The notes under the pieces are model-generated. The model ran no database searches, was not told the DNA's origin, and saw only the letters and a list, made by a program, of their open reading frames with translations. A stretch of DNA of 64,000 nt from Narthecium ossifragum. Lineage: Eukaryota > Streptophyta > Magnoliopsida > Dioscoreales > Nartheciaceae. The position numbers and the translations under genes were made by a program. This document shows, one piece after another, positions 48,301 through 57,436 of the stretch; the stretch's first letter is position 1, and each line of letters starts with the position of its first letter. The stretch spans positions 11,174,290-11,238,289 of the forward strand of contig OY986965.1 of NCBI GenBank assembly GCA_963920575.1, written 5' to 3'.

Positions 48301-49614
48301 CTTCATTTAAGAGATATGTTTATTAGCTTTCAACATCCATTTCCAAGCTGGGGTATCTAATCTGGAGAGTTTTTAAGTGCTAGTGGCTTTGTTCTTTGAT
48401 TTCACATGAGTTTTTATTGGAATGCTGAGGGATAACTTTTCCTAGGACGTTCTATTTGGATGGAAAATATTTTTAATCACCTCCAATTTCTATTGGTTAA
48501 ATTTGAAATGTAAACGTAAAATGTGTCCTCAGACGTTCTAATTGGATTGAAAAGTTTTTTTTTTATCACCTCTACTTTCTATTGATCAGATTTGAAATGT
48601 GAAAACGTAAAAAGTGTCTGTTAAGATATGCCAAGAACAAAAATTTAAGCAGGATGACTCTGATCTTGTACTGAGTTGGGCTTGAGTTGCATCTGCAATT
48701 CCATGAGACTGACTTATACTTTCTTCGTTTATCAGGTTTGTAAACGCAAAATTCTAACTTCTGGAAAGGCAAATCGGATGGCAAGAGGTTACATGGCTGC
48801 AGGACAGATGACTCCTTTCTATGTTTTTCCTTGTGGCCATGCCTTTCATGCTCATTGTCTGATTGCTCATGTTACTCGTTGCACAAGCCAAACTCAAGTA
48901 AGCTTTTGATGTTCCATTTACCTTGGTCTAAGTTTTTTAATCTGATTCACATATTTAAGGCTTCTCGCAGATGCCACTAATCTGTGCCCTTTGATATTTT
49001 ATATCTCCTATTCGGTCCTCTGCTTTCCTCACCCTTGCTGAACTTTAAAGCAAAATTATAGGCAGAATATATACTAGACCTACAAAAGCAACTGAGCTTG
49101 CTCGGGGATAAGACCGCGAAAGACTTGCCTTCTGGTTCTGGTGCGGATTCCATTACAACCATGAGACCTGCAGACAAGGTGAGTTTACTATAACTTCTAA
49201 GTCATCTTTGAGCAATTGCCTGAATACCATAGTCAGTAATGCACGATTTTGTGGTTTGAAATTTGATACTCTACTTTGCAACATATTTTTGAATTGTACC
49301 TTTAATATCAAGTGTGATTCGTGTATTTGAGACGCTGTTTTTCTAAATTGCCGCTGGCAACTGCATTCTATTGAAGTTACTGTGTCTGACATCTTTGAGC
49401 CGATGCAAGACTGATGTGTTTATCACATTTTAATGGCCAGCTACGGTCACAGTTGGATGAAGCTGTCGCCAGCGAGTGCCCATTCTGCGGCGACCTAATG
49501 ATCAGGGAGATCTCCTTGCCGTTCATCATGCCTGAAGAGGCTGATCAGCTGACATCCTGGGAGATAAAGCCGCCCCAGGTTCAGACTCAGAAAATCCTAC
49601 CCATGACAATATAA
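24398..49614 (+). CDS. VPS18: VPS18, core subunit of the HOPS/CORVET vacuolar tethering complexes
   Basis: Twenty-three exons join in frame to 993 aa, the usual length for plant VPS18: 24398-24575, 24657-24869, 25341-25480, 25597-25692, 25866-25933, 26611-26712, 26861-27008, 31852-31995, 32093-32212, 32402-32458, 33293-33352, 35108-35215, 36117-36259, 36757-36835, 44497-44559, 44706-44836, 45095-45200, 46538-46726, 47149-47376, 47938-48093, 48736-48897, 49062-49178, 49441-49614. The protein has an N-terminal beta-propeller/Pep3-Vps18 region (VFVDPGG, AVTPTRLYSFTG), an alpha-solenoid with a clathrin-repeat-like part (about 600-780), a coiled coil (about 800-825) and a C-terminal RING: C842, C845, C876, H878, H881, C884, C949, C952. 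It acts on late endosome/vacuole membranes in SNARE-dependent fusion. All introns are GT-AG except intron 5 (GC-AG, 25934-26610). Introns 7 (4.8 kb) and 14 (7.7 kb) are swollen by repeats. No premature stop was seen. Confidence 0.95.
27169..27281. repeat. Left copy of a 113-bp direct repeat flanking the intronic inverted repeat
   Basis: Starts TTGGAAATTTTGTTAT and ends near GGAAGAAAAATTCGC. The second copy is 30572-30684, with about five differences by eye. It is far too long for a transposase-made target duplication. Confidence 0.85.
27285..30568. repeat. 3.3-kb inverted repeat in VPS18 intron 7
   Basis: The left arm 27285-28634 and right arm 29217-30568 (1350 and 1352 bp) are complementary along their length with scattered mismatches, around a 582-bp loop. 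The outer ends read GTAACGACCC on one side and its complement on the other. A TGTAACGACCC start is common for plant gypsy LTRs, so this may be one LTR plus an inverted partial copy; a TATAAAACCC motif in the loop (about 28978) fits an LTR promoter. The loop also has many TCTGAAA units (28650-28800). No protein domain was found. The transcript of VPS18 would carry this as a very long hairpin before splicing. Confidence 0.85.
30572..30684. repeat. Right copy of the 113-bp direct repeat
   Basis: Matches 27169-27281. It directly abuts the end of the inverted repeat. Confidence 0.85.
30849..31006. mobile_element. Small foldback MITE in VPS18 intron 7
   Basis: GGTTCGAAGTTTCGGT (30849) and its inverse ACCGAAACTTCAAACC (to 31006) bound a 158-bp segment. 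There is no coding capacity and no clear target duplication, so the superfamily is undetermined. Confidence 0.6.
37664..39315 (+). mobile_element. Short hAT element carrying a BED-finger ORF, in VPS18 intron 14
   Basis: The perfect 8-bp duplication TCTACGAC (37656-37663 and 39316-39323) flanks inverted ends CATGGATTTTC. Subterminal DNA at both sides is rich in ACCGGCCGGT palindromes (37678-37720, 37795-37845, 39240-39290). The 1652-bp element lacks the hAT catalytic and dimerisation domains and keeps only a BED zinc-finger ORF. The GC-rich left half (38030-38340) is low-complexity. The sharp ends suggest a fairly young insertion. Confidence 0.9.
38705..39103 (+). CDS. BED zinc-finger protein, 132 aa, from truncated hAT transposase
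   Basis: An intact ORF begins with MAPKQRVDDVGW. The BED finger spans about residues 10-60, with W25 and ligands C27, C30, H45 and C56 in the CNYC...SRLKLHVAG...KKC pattern typical of plant hAT transposases, where it binds the transposon ends. A charged, partly helical tail (residues 65-132, KATKKAVERQKIEID, then acidic) follows and stops at a TGA. A full transposase would be 600-800 aa, so everything after the DNA-binding domain is absent. It lies in the sense direction inside VPS18 intron 14, with AT-rich DNA upstream and no obvious promoter. It could be a remnant, or a DNA-binding-only protein that competes with full transposases; expression is unknown. Confidence 0.7.
   Translation: MAPKQRVDDVGWEHGEMIDGNRSQWKCNYCGMIGKGGGVSRLKLHVAGIGGDGKKCHRVPQVRRLLRGEIEATKATKKAVERQKIEIDRRAVEYPVVDDYEGMGDEVDEDFITARNASLEEQWEREEISYKK
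39324..40550. other. VPS18 intron 14 DNA between two transposons
   Basis: Moderately AT-rich, with no ORF above 60 codons and no domain. A stretch near 40205-40270 with CACAGTAAGGATGGGCACCGGG resembles DNA at 43560-43680 just after the PIF-like element, possibly older repeat DNA. Confidence 0.4.
40554..43418. mobile_element. Second PIF/Harbinger-like element, VPS18 intron 14
   Basis: The ends GGGGGCGTTTGGTTGC (40554) and GCAACCAAATGCTCCC (to 43418) are inverted and flanked by TTA (40551-40553 and 43419-43421). The subterminal palindrome TGCATCAACTGATGCA-type repeats and a TCACGTGATATCA block near 43281 match the element at 13080, so the two are one family. The 2.9-kb AT-rich interior has no recognisable transposase or Myb-like ORF, only short unsupported frames (such as 41035-41292 minus). 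Nonautonomous. Confidence 0.75.
43422..44496. other. End of VPS18 intron 14
   Basis: 43430-43690 is GC-rich repeat-like DNA with CCGGCAC motifs. 43762-44148 has a 128-codon frame with no family resemblance, and I regard it as chance. The rest is ordinary intron sequence leading to the acceptor at 44496. Confidence 0.4.
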
Positions 49615-50341
49615 ACTACCTGGACTGAAGCCATCTTCACCTGTTTGTTACATGTACATTGTGCCTCAGCTGTACTCGTCATTCCTTTCAAGTTCATAGA
49701 TATCATCTTCTTACCCGCCACACATTTCATTCAAATTGAATGTGCTACTAATTGTGTTCTGATTTCAAGTTTGTGATCTAGATTTGTTGCTGATTAAGCG
49801 GTTGATCTGTTATGCTATATATCATCTACTATGGATTGAGTGTATATTATCCCTCGCTTGATGCACCATAGCTGTTGAGATTAAACAAGGAGCTTATTTA
49901 GATCGGCAAGTATGTTCAAATTCAAATTCTTGTTGTCTTCAAAATGACAACTTTCTTCATGCCTCCCATGAATTAAAGTGGCCTTTTAATCTAGACTTGT
50001 TTTGACTTGTTTGAACTCGAGAAAGATTTACAGTGTTTTATTATATATACGAGTAAATGATACATTAAGAATTGGAAACACGAACAAAAAAACTGAAGGA
50101 TTCATCCATCATGATTCATGGTCATAATATTCGTTAATGAGCGAGCACATAATGGACAATTTTCCTTAAAAAGGAAAATTCAAAAGAAACCAAAGGACTC
50201 GATCACCATCTACTTAAAAGGAAAGACCACATGACACCAAACTCATGTTAACAACTTGGAACTTTGGAAACCTTAACACAGACTTAGTTAGCCTTAGGGC
50301 TCATCTAATCAAACGAGAAAAAAAAAACTAAACTAACAAAC
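49615..50341. other. VPS18 3' UTR and convergent intergenic region
   Basis: VPS18 and the sugar carrier converge here, sharing 727 bp for both 3' ends. No perfect AATAAA was picked out for VPS18. The stretch is AT-rich and has no gene or transposon end. Confidence 0.6.
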
Positions 50342-52028
50342 TCATGCGACTTCCCGGGCCTCTCCGCCGGCGACCTTGACATCCTCGTCGGCGAGGAACC
50401 TCTTCCAGAACCAGTGCTTCTTCCAGACGAGCACGCTCTCTTCGATGGGGATGTTCTTGGTCTCCGGCAGGAACAAGGCGATGAAGATGGTCATGACGAC
50501 CTCCCATGCAGCAAAGAAGTAGAACAGCCCAAACTTAAGGTGGCAAAGCATGGTGAGGAACGCCTGAGCTATGGCGAAGGTCATGAACATGTTGATCGAT
50601 ACGTTGATGGCTTGTCCAGCCGACCGGATCTCCAACGGAAAGATCTCCGAAGCCACCAGCCACGCCAGCGGCCCCCACGACCAAGCGAAGCCGGAGACAA
50701 AGGTGCATATGAACACCACCAGCCATGATGCATAGGCCTTCGAGAACTGCCCTTCGCCGGAGGTCCCCAAATTCACGGCAATCAAAGTTCCCACAATGAT
50801 CTGCATATATATATATATATATAAATCAAACAAAAAGTTGATAAAATATAGGAAAAAATAATTAAAAGCTTAAGCTAAGCTAGCTTTTACCTGAGAGATG
50901 ACCATCTGGATGCCGCCTTGCATGAAGAAGAAGCGCCGGCCGACCTTGTCGACGGTGAGTATAGAAACAAAGGTGGCCATGAAGTTGACGAAGCCGGTGA
51001 TCAAGGAAGAGAACAAGGAGGCATTGGCGCCGAATCCGACGGTCTTGAACAGCACCGGAGCGTAGAACATGACGACGTTGATGCCGGTGATCTGCTGGAA
51101 GAAAGGGAGCAGGATAGCCATGGTGAGCTGAGGACGGTACTTCCTCTTGAAGATGTTAGCCCAAGGGTGCTGCACCGTCTTCGACTCGTTGCTGGCGGCG
51201 ATGAGGTCGTCGTACTCGGCCTGAACGTCGTCGGTGCCGCGGATCTTCTTGAGCATGGTGAAGGCCTTCTCCTCGTGCCCCCGCTCCACGAGGGAGTTGG
51301 GGGTGTCGGGGAGGAACAGGGAGCCGACGGAGATGATGAGACCGGGGACGGCGGCGAGGGCCAGGCTCACACGCCAGCCGTAGTCGCCGGAGATCTTGGA
51401 GGTGCCAAAGTTCACGAGGTTGGCCGCCAAGATGCCCACCGTGATCATCAGCTGGAAGCCCTGGTTGAGCATTCCTCGGTGCTTCGCCGGCGCCATCTCC
51501 GACAGGTATAGCGGCACCGCCTGGAGATCGATGCCATTGTATTAAAGAGATCAATATCCTAGCTAGTAGCTAAAAACAAAAGAAGGGAAAAAGAAGAAGA
51601 AGAGAGAGATAGGTGACCTGGTTGCCGAAGCCGACGCCGATGCCGAGGAGGATGCGGCCGACGATGAGCATGATGACATTCTGGGCGACGCCGTTGAGGG
51701 CGGCGCCGGCGATGAAGGTGATGCCTCCGCCGAGCATAGACATCTTGCGGCCGAATATCCTGGTGACGGTGGAGGCGAAGCAGGAAGCGACCAGCGCCGC
51801 CAGATAGAGCGACGACGTGAACAGCTGCAGCTCCGGGCTGTCGAACCGGCAGTAAAGATTGGTGGTGACAGTCTTGGCCTCCTTCTCATACACCTCAGGG
51901 AAGAACTTCTTCAAGAACACTTCCATCGACGTCACTCCCCCTATTTAATTAATTTTTCCCAACCACAAACAAAAACAAAAAAACAAAAAAAGAGAGAGAG
52001 TTAATTATTAGAAGAACCCCAAGTATAT

Positions 52029-52078
<50 letters not shown>

Positions 52079-52243
52079 GCTATGAAGATTGATTGAAGCT
52101 AGGTAGGTACCGGAGATGCCGATGTCGTAGCCGAAGATGAGACCGCCAGTGGCGCCGATGAGACAGGTGAAGAAGACGAAGCCGGTCATCCTCCCGGGGT
52201 ACACCTTCCCCTGGCCGGTGTTGACGACAGCGCCGCCCGCCAT
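50342..52243 (-). CDS. STP/MST-type H+/monosaccharide symporter
   Basis: Four exons (minus strand: 52111-52243, 51618-51940, 50891-51520, 50342-50800) give 514 aa, normal for plant sugar transport proteins. It is a 12-helix major-facilitator protein of the plasma membrane that imports hexoses with protons. Seen: FGYDIG with the proton-site D40, [14 protein letters not shown] in helix 4, the VTRIFGRK and DKVGRR loop signatures, [15 protein letters not shown] in helix 7, and [10 protein letters not shown] after helix 12. C75 and C448 correspond to the lid disulphide known in Arabidopsis STP10. The N-terminus ([10 protein letters not shown]) most resembles rice MST3 from memory. Exon 1 ends in the GYDIGISG loop, the family's usual place. 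All introns are GT-AG. Specificity cannot be told from sequence. Confidence 0.95.
52028..52076. repeat. (AT)n microsatellite in intron 1 of the sugar carrier
   Basis: About 22 AT units lie within the 170-bp intron 1 (51941-52110), close to its 5' splice site. Length polymorphism here could affect splicing. A second short TA run at 50804-50822 lies next to the acceptor of intron 3. Confidence 0.9.
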
Positions 52244-52316
52244 TGCTAGCTTATAGCTTACTTCTCAAGGGTCTTTGGAAGAGATAATAAGAGCTTGTAC
52301 TAGTTTTTCCTTTTTC

Positions 52317-52318
<2 letters not shown>

Positions 52319-52367
<49 letters not shown>
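52319..52367 (-). promoter_or_regulatory. (CT)24 tract in the likely 5' UTR of the sugar carrier
   Basis: On the coding (minus) strand this is an uninterrupted CT run of about 24 units, 76-124 bp before the start codon. GA/CT tracts near plant transcription starts are known binding sites for BBR/BPC GAGA-binding proteins. The tract is highly mutable. Confidence 0.7.
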
Positions 52368-52370
<3 letters not shown>

Positions 52371-52402
52371 TGAGCAAGCAGTGATATTAGTATCCGGATA
52401 GT

Positions 52403-52414
52403 GAATATATAAGC
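52403..52414 (-). promoter_or_regulatory. TATA box of the sugar carrier
   Basis: GCTTATATATTC on the minus strand, about 160 bp before the ATG. A start about 30 bp downstream (near 52375) would place the CT tract just inside the 5' UTR. Inferred from position and motif only. Confidence 0.55.
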
Positions 52415-52981
52415 ACTGGATAAGCAGATAGAATCCTTTCAGTTCCGTTGTTCTCCGTTTGAAGCTGAGTTTATCCGTTGGGGATTCAAAAGTTTGTTAG
52501 GTAGCTAGGAGGGAGGGAGGGAAATCAGGGTACTGGATTTTTAACAGTTAATTTGATTACATAATATATGCATGTATATATGTATTGATCACCAATCTAA
52601 AATTAATACTTAACATAATATATGGATTTACACATTTAATTACTTACTTATCCACCATAAAAAGGATAACGTATGTACAGTTGATTAGATTAAGGTACGT
52701 ATCTACAGCAGATACGTGCATATATTATGATTGCCAATGATTTTAGGCTGTTTTGCTGTCAATTAATTCCAAAAATGGATAATTCAAACAGTGACACATT
52801 ACACATGCATGCATGGATTTTAGTCTCTGGAATATTTGTAATTCTAGGCAAACAATCAATACAATATGAAAAACTTCCTACAATGCATTATAACTTCTTT
52901 ACACAATATCACACATACGGATTGGGGGGCGCCGCCAAGCGGCTCTCTTGGCAGAGCAGCAGGCCCCTGCCGATCGAGCGA

Positions 52982-53005
52982 CCGGACGGTTCCGGAACCG
53001 TCCGG
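52982..53005. repeat. 24-bp perfect GC-rich palindrome
   Basis: The half-site CCGGACGGTTCC is followed immediately by its exact complement. It sits in a GC-rich island (52925-53020) in AT-rich DNA. A related inverted block, GGGACACATGTCAAAGATCC at 53386-53405, faces GATCTTTGACACGTGTCCC at 53006-53024, so 53006-53405 may be a diverged inverted-repeat unit with a Helitron between. Confidence 0.85.
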
Positions 53006-53046
53006 ATCTTTGACACGTGTCCCTTCCTTAAAAACATTTTTTTATA

Positions 53047-53221
53047 TCTACCTTATAAGATGTGACAGTTATTTTTAGTCTAGTAATAAAATTATACACA
53101 TGTGACATAATATTATAATTAAATAAAAAAAAAGAGAATAATGGACTGATGTGGTGTAAATTATTATAAAAATAGAAAGAGAGAGAGTGAGGGTAAGTAG
53201 TTAACCGTGGCCATCACCTAA
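53047..53221 (+). mobile_element. Small Helitron (175 bp)
   Basis: Starts TCTACCTTATAAG after an A and ends CTAA before a T, as Helitrons do (insertion between A and T, 5' TC, 3' CTRR). The 3' part matches the element ending at 54408. The terminal hairpin is degenerate here (CCGTGGCCATCACCTAA). Confidence 0.6.
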
Positions 53222-53815
53222 TATATACACACAGGAGGTGCTTGGCGGTCCCTGAATTTATAAATACACGAGAGAGAATACTTTTGCATATAATGTCATG
53301 ATAGATTTAGACACTCATATATACAGAACATCTATAAAAATGCAAGAGGGAGAGAATATATAAAAGAAAAGTTTTTTTTCTGGGGTGGGACACATGTCAA
53401 AGATCCGGATGGTTTGCTATGGCAGGGTATTATGGTGCGATTCTCCTCAAATTGGCTCAGAACCAACGCATTCGGCTGAGCCAATTGGTCTTTAAGTGGC
53501 TCTTGGGTGCATGATGTAGAGATGACAAGTTCAAGTTTTGGCAGAGATAACTTATATTAGAGGTGTGCAACAGGTCAGGTCATAGGCAAATGGGTGCGGG
53601 CCAAATCGATTTGTTAATTTTGCACAACCTTCTGACCCGTCCATTAATTTATTTTTTTATCACATATTAACAGGTTAACAAGGCAACAAGTAAGGTAACC
53701 CATTTACAAGTTATTAACATATGAATTTATCAAACCAACAATAAGAAAAAATTAAAAACATGTAATCTAATACATTTTTTCTAATAGGACTAGGACGAAC
53801 CAACTCGGATCAATA

Positions 53816-54079
53816 TCAACCTTATAAGGAGCAATAACGGTTACAACCGTTTCCCTTATATTAGTTTATTTACATGTATATTTTTCTAAATTAACTTTGT
53901 ATATTTTTATAAATATACATCAACCTTATAAGGAGCAAAAACGGTTATGCATAACCGCCCCCTTATAATGTTAACCTTATATGATATCCATACTAATCCA
54001 TTAATCAAATTCGGTTTTTATAACCGAATCATCCATTAATCTGATGGTTACCCTGCCAGGTGACAGGGGTCCCACCTAG
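53816..54079 (+). mobile_element. Helitron with two stacked 5' ends
   Basis: 5' ends TCAACCTTATAAGG occur at 53816 and 53920, each preceded by A. The single 3' end has the hairpin CCCTGCCAGGTGACAGGG (54050-54067) and CTAG at 54076-54079, followed by T. Read from the inner start it is 160 bp, from the outer start 264 bp. An internal hairpin ATTCGGTTTTTATAACCGAAT lies near 54010. Confidence 0.75.
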
Positions 54080-54408
54080 TCAACCTTATAAGGAGCAAAA
54101 ACGGTTACAACCGTTGGCCTCCTATTAGTCAATTTACATGTTCATTTTCCCTAAGTTGGCTTTATCATATTCCCTAAGTTACCTTTATCATCCTTATCAA
54201 TACTTATATCAACCTTATAAGATTCAAGGGTAGTTACTTTTATGACTCATTATCTGAGTCATAAACTTATACACACATGGCATACACGTGACATAAAATT
54301 GTAATTAAATAAAGAAAAAGAAATGATAGTGGGCTGATGTGACGTAAGTTATAATAGAGATAGTGGGGGGCAGTTAGCCGTGCCAGGTGGCACGGGCCCA
54401 TCACCTAA
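54080..54408 (+). mobile_element. Helitron directly abutting the previous one
   Basis: 5' ends at 54080 (directly after the previous CTAG) and 54209. The 3' end has the hairpin GTGCCAGGTGGCAC (54380-54393) and CTAA at 54405-54408, followed by T. The 3' module differs from that of the previous element, while the 5' end is shared. Confidence 0.75.
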
Positions 54409-55664
54409 TATCTAATAGTTACGGCTATGCCTTAGGGCCTTACAATAACTTTATTAACTATTATATATGTTATTTATATTTTTTTAAAATTATTTTAATT
54501 TTAAACATGTAAAACATGTTATCCATTAACCAAATATTGAATAACGATTCGAGTTGGACTCGACCCGTTTTAAGTATTCAATGACCCGTACATTAACGCT
54601 CGGATCGCATGATTTTATCGGATCGAACGGATTATCTGACCCGTTGCACAATCCAAACTTATATATACTTGAAAACATTGTGGTGAGATTTGAAGACTTA
54701 GAAATAGCAACGGGGCGGGTTTACAAGAGTTGGTGCGGGGTTTCTAAAACCTAGCTCGGCCTCGTTAAAAGACAATCAGTCCCAATTAAGCTCACCCTAC
54801 ACTCTTCACGGGGCAAAATTATTGCCCCGTTGCCGCTGCATCTCAAAAGACCCTACGTGGAACGCTGCACTCTCTAACCTATTAGAAAATAAATTATAAA
54901 TTTGTAACGTTGGTGGTCTAAAATTTGAACTTAAACCTTAGATATATAGTAATCCTAACTTTATTTTCCGGTTAAAAGAAACAGAAACTATATATATACA
55001 TATATATGGTTAGTGTCATATCAATCCCATCAAATTTTCTAAAATTTCACGTTAATCTCTAAAATTCTGACAATATCATAATCCGTAGAATAAAAACCAA
55101 AAAAAAAAAAAAGGAACGTATTAATAAAGCTAACGAGATCATGGTATATATTAAGGCTGCTTTATAACAAATTTATGGCTATGGATTAATCAGGAGATCA
55201 AATCAAATGATGAGATATTATTCGTGCTGCTTGCATTGTGTTCCTGATGATCAATTGGAAAGTGTGTGTATATATTCCTATGATACGTACATACTCGGCA
55301 AAAATATTGATGAATTGCATGCATCCCTCGAGACTAATTAATGGATTTTGCATTGTTTAATGAGAGATGCACTGTGTTAGCAAAACAATAATTCTATATT
55401 CATGTATATGAGACTCTTAATTTAATCTCGGAATAAATCTTACCTCCTCGTCCTCGTTCTTCTGTCTCTTTATCTCGCTATTCAACTATTATGCTCAAGT
55501 GTAAATATGGCCTTATATTTATAGCTGAAAGTTTCTCTCTCATCATTAAAATAGAATTCTAACTAAGATAAAACAACTCCATCCGTTTGGCAATTAACGT
55601 AACTTTAATCATTTAGACTCAGAGTCAAAGCCTATATCTACTCGGAGTTAGACCTTATTAGAAA

Positions 55665-55995
55665 CTAGGTGGTGGGCCTGTGCCACCTGGCACGGTTAAT
55701 TGTCCGTCCCCACTATCTATATTATAACTTACGCCACATCAACCCACTATCCTTTATATTTCTTTATTTAATTACAATTTTATACCACGTGTATGTCATG
55801 TGTATATAAATTTATGACTAAGATGATAAGTCATAAAAGTAACTACCCTTGGATCTTATAATGTAGATATAAGTATTGATAAGGAAGATAATTCTAACTT
55901 AGGGAATATGATAAAGCCAATTTAAAAAAATATACATGTAAATAAACTAATAGGAGGTAAACGGTTGTAATCGTTTTTGCTCCTTATAAGGTTGA
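55665..55995 (-). mobile_element. Helitron, inverted copy of the 54080-54408 type
   Basis: On the minus strand the 5' ends are at 55995 (TCAACCTTATAAGG) and 55867 (TCTACATTATAAG), each after A. The 3' end has the hairpin GTGCCAGGTGGCAC and CTAG at 55665, followed by T. At 331 bp it is almost the same length as its plus-strand relative (329 bp). Confidence 0.75.
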
Positions 55996-56373
55996 TTAAG
56001 TCTTAACAATACTATGACCACCAAACGATAAAGATAAAAAAATCAAGCATGTTTAATAACCCAACTTAAATGCAATTGTGAAATGATGGTCCAATAGGAA
56101 TTAGGTTTGGTGGATCACACGACACACAAATATCAGCACTGGATTCAGTTTAATTTCCTTAGTTTAATTGCGAGATGGTCCATCCAACAATGTGTTTCCT
56201 TAATAACCCAAAATAGGGACATAGGGTGATAGGGATCTCTAGAATCCTGGAATATTCCAAAGTAATTAATGTGATGCAATCCCACAAGGTAGGTTTCCTT
56301 TTGGTTCCTAAACATTGCTATTTTATATTCATTAAAGATACTGATAAACCATGCCTCTTTATATATATATATA

Positions 56374-56787
56374 CTAGGTGGGACCCTGCCACCTGACAGG
56401 GTAATCATCAGATTAATGGATGATTCGGTTATAAAAACCGAATTTGATTAATGGATTAGTATGGATATCATATAAGGTTAACATTATAAGGGGCGGTTAT
56501 ACATAATCGTTTTTGCTCTTTATAAAGTTGATGTATATTTAAAACTAACCTAGATAATATGATAAAAATATACAAAGTTAACTTAAAAAAATATACATAA
56601 AAATAAACTAATATAAGGGAAACGGTTGTAACTGTTATTGCTCCTTATAAGGTTGATAAGGATGTATATTTAAAACTAACCTAGGAAATATGATAAAAAT
56701 ATATAAAATTAACTTAAAAAAATATACATATAAACAAACTAATAGGAAGTAAACGGTTGTAATCATTTTTGCTCTTTATAAGGTTGA
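56374..56787 (-). mobile_element. Helitron with three stacked 5' ends
   Basis: Minus strand: 5' ends at 56787, 56656 and 56531, each TCAAC(C/T)TTATAA after an A. The 3' end has the hairpin CCCTGTCAGGTGGCAGGG and CTAG at 56374. The innermost version (158 bp) matches the 160-bp form at 53920-54079. Confidence 0.75.
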
Positions 56788-57436
56788 TATATATCTAGTT
56801 AAACTTTGATTTTCTCGAGAGTCGTCATGATTCAGTAAACGTACTTCAAAAATCTTTAATTAGAATTAACTGAGTTGAAACTTCAAATCCATTAATAAGG
56901 GCTCTTGTAAGAATACAAGTTAACCAGAAAACCACATTCAAGATATTTATTAAACCTTTTAATAAATAGCAGAACATGTGCTGCCTGTTAAAAAGTTTGG
57001 AGAAACGCATAAATATGGTACCACAAATAAGATTAGAGCTATTTGTAAAAAAAAACACCCAATGAACACTATATATATATATATATATATATATCACATG
57101 GCACAAAGACCATAGAATTCCATAAGAACACGATCATGAATCAAATTCTGGCAACAACCATGTCTAATCTTGAAAAGTAACACTTATAATGGACAGTAAT
57201 ATTACTCGATAAGCAAAATCCAATTATTTACAACCAAGAGAAGAGAACATTGGAATATTCGGGCCATCTTTCAAACACATTATTTTCACCAGTAGGACGT
57301 TCCAAACAATCCCCTCCAATCCTCAATATAAAAGGGGGATGAACTATGATTGAGAATAATTTCACAACATCTGAAAAGATATTTTCATTTTGATCAAAAT
57401 GAAGGCTTAAGAACTACAGCAAAGGCAAATCACACT

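Larger units (their letters stand above)
53558..54656. mobile_element. hAT element containing nested Helitrons
   Basis: Flanked by the perfect 8-bp duplication ACTTATAT (53550-53557 and 54657-54664). The ends share GTGCAAC(A/G)GGTCAG in inverted orientation (53565 and about 54649). No transposase is present. The Helitrons at 53816-54408 lie inside it. Confidence 0.7.

Noticed and set aside
50918..51511. 197-codon plus-strand ORF opposite the sugar carrier
   Set aside because: Shadow of exon 3 of the transporter, whose GC-rich codons leave the opposite strand open.
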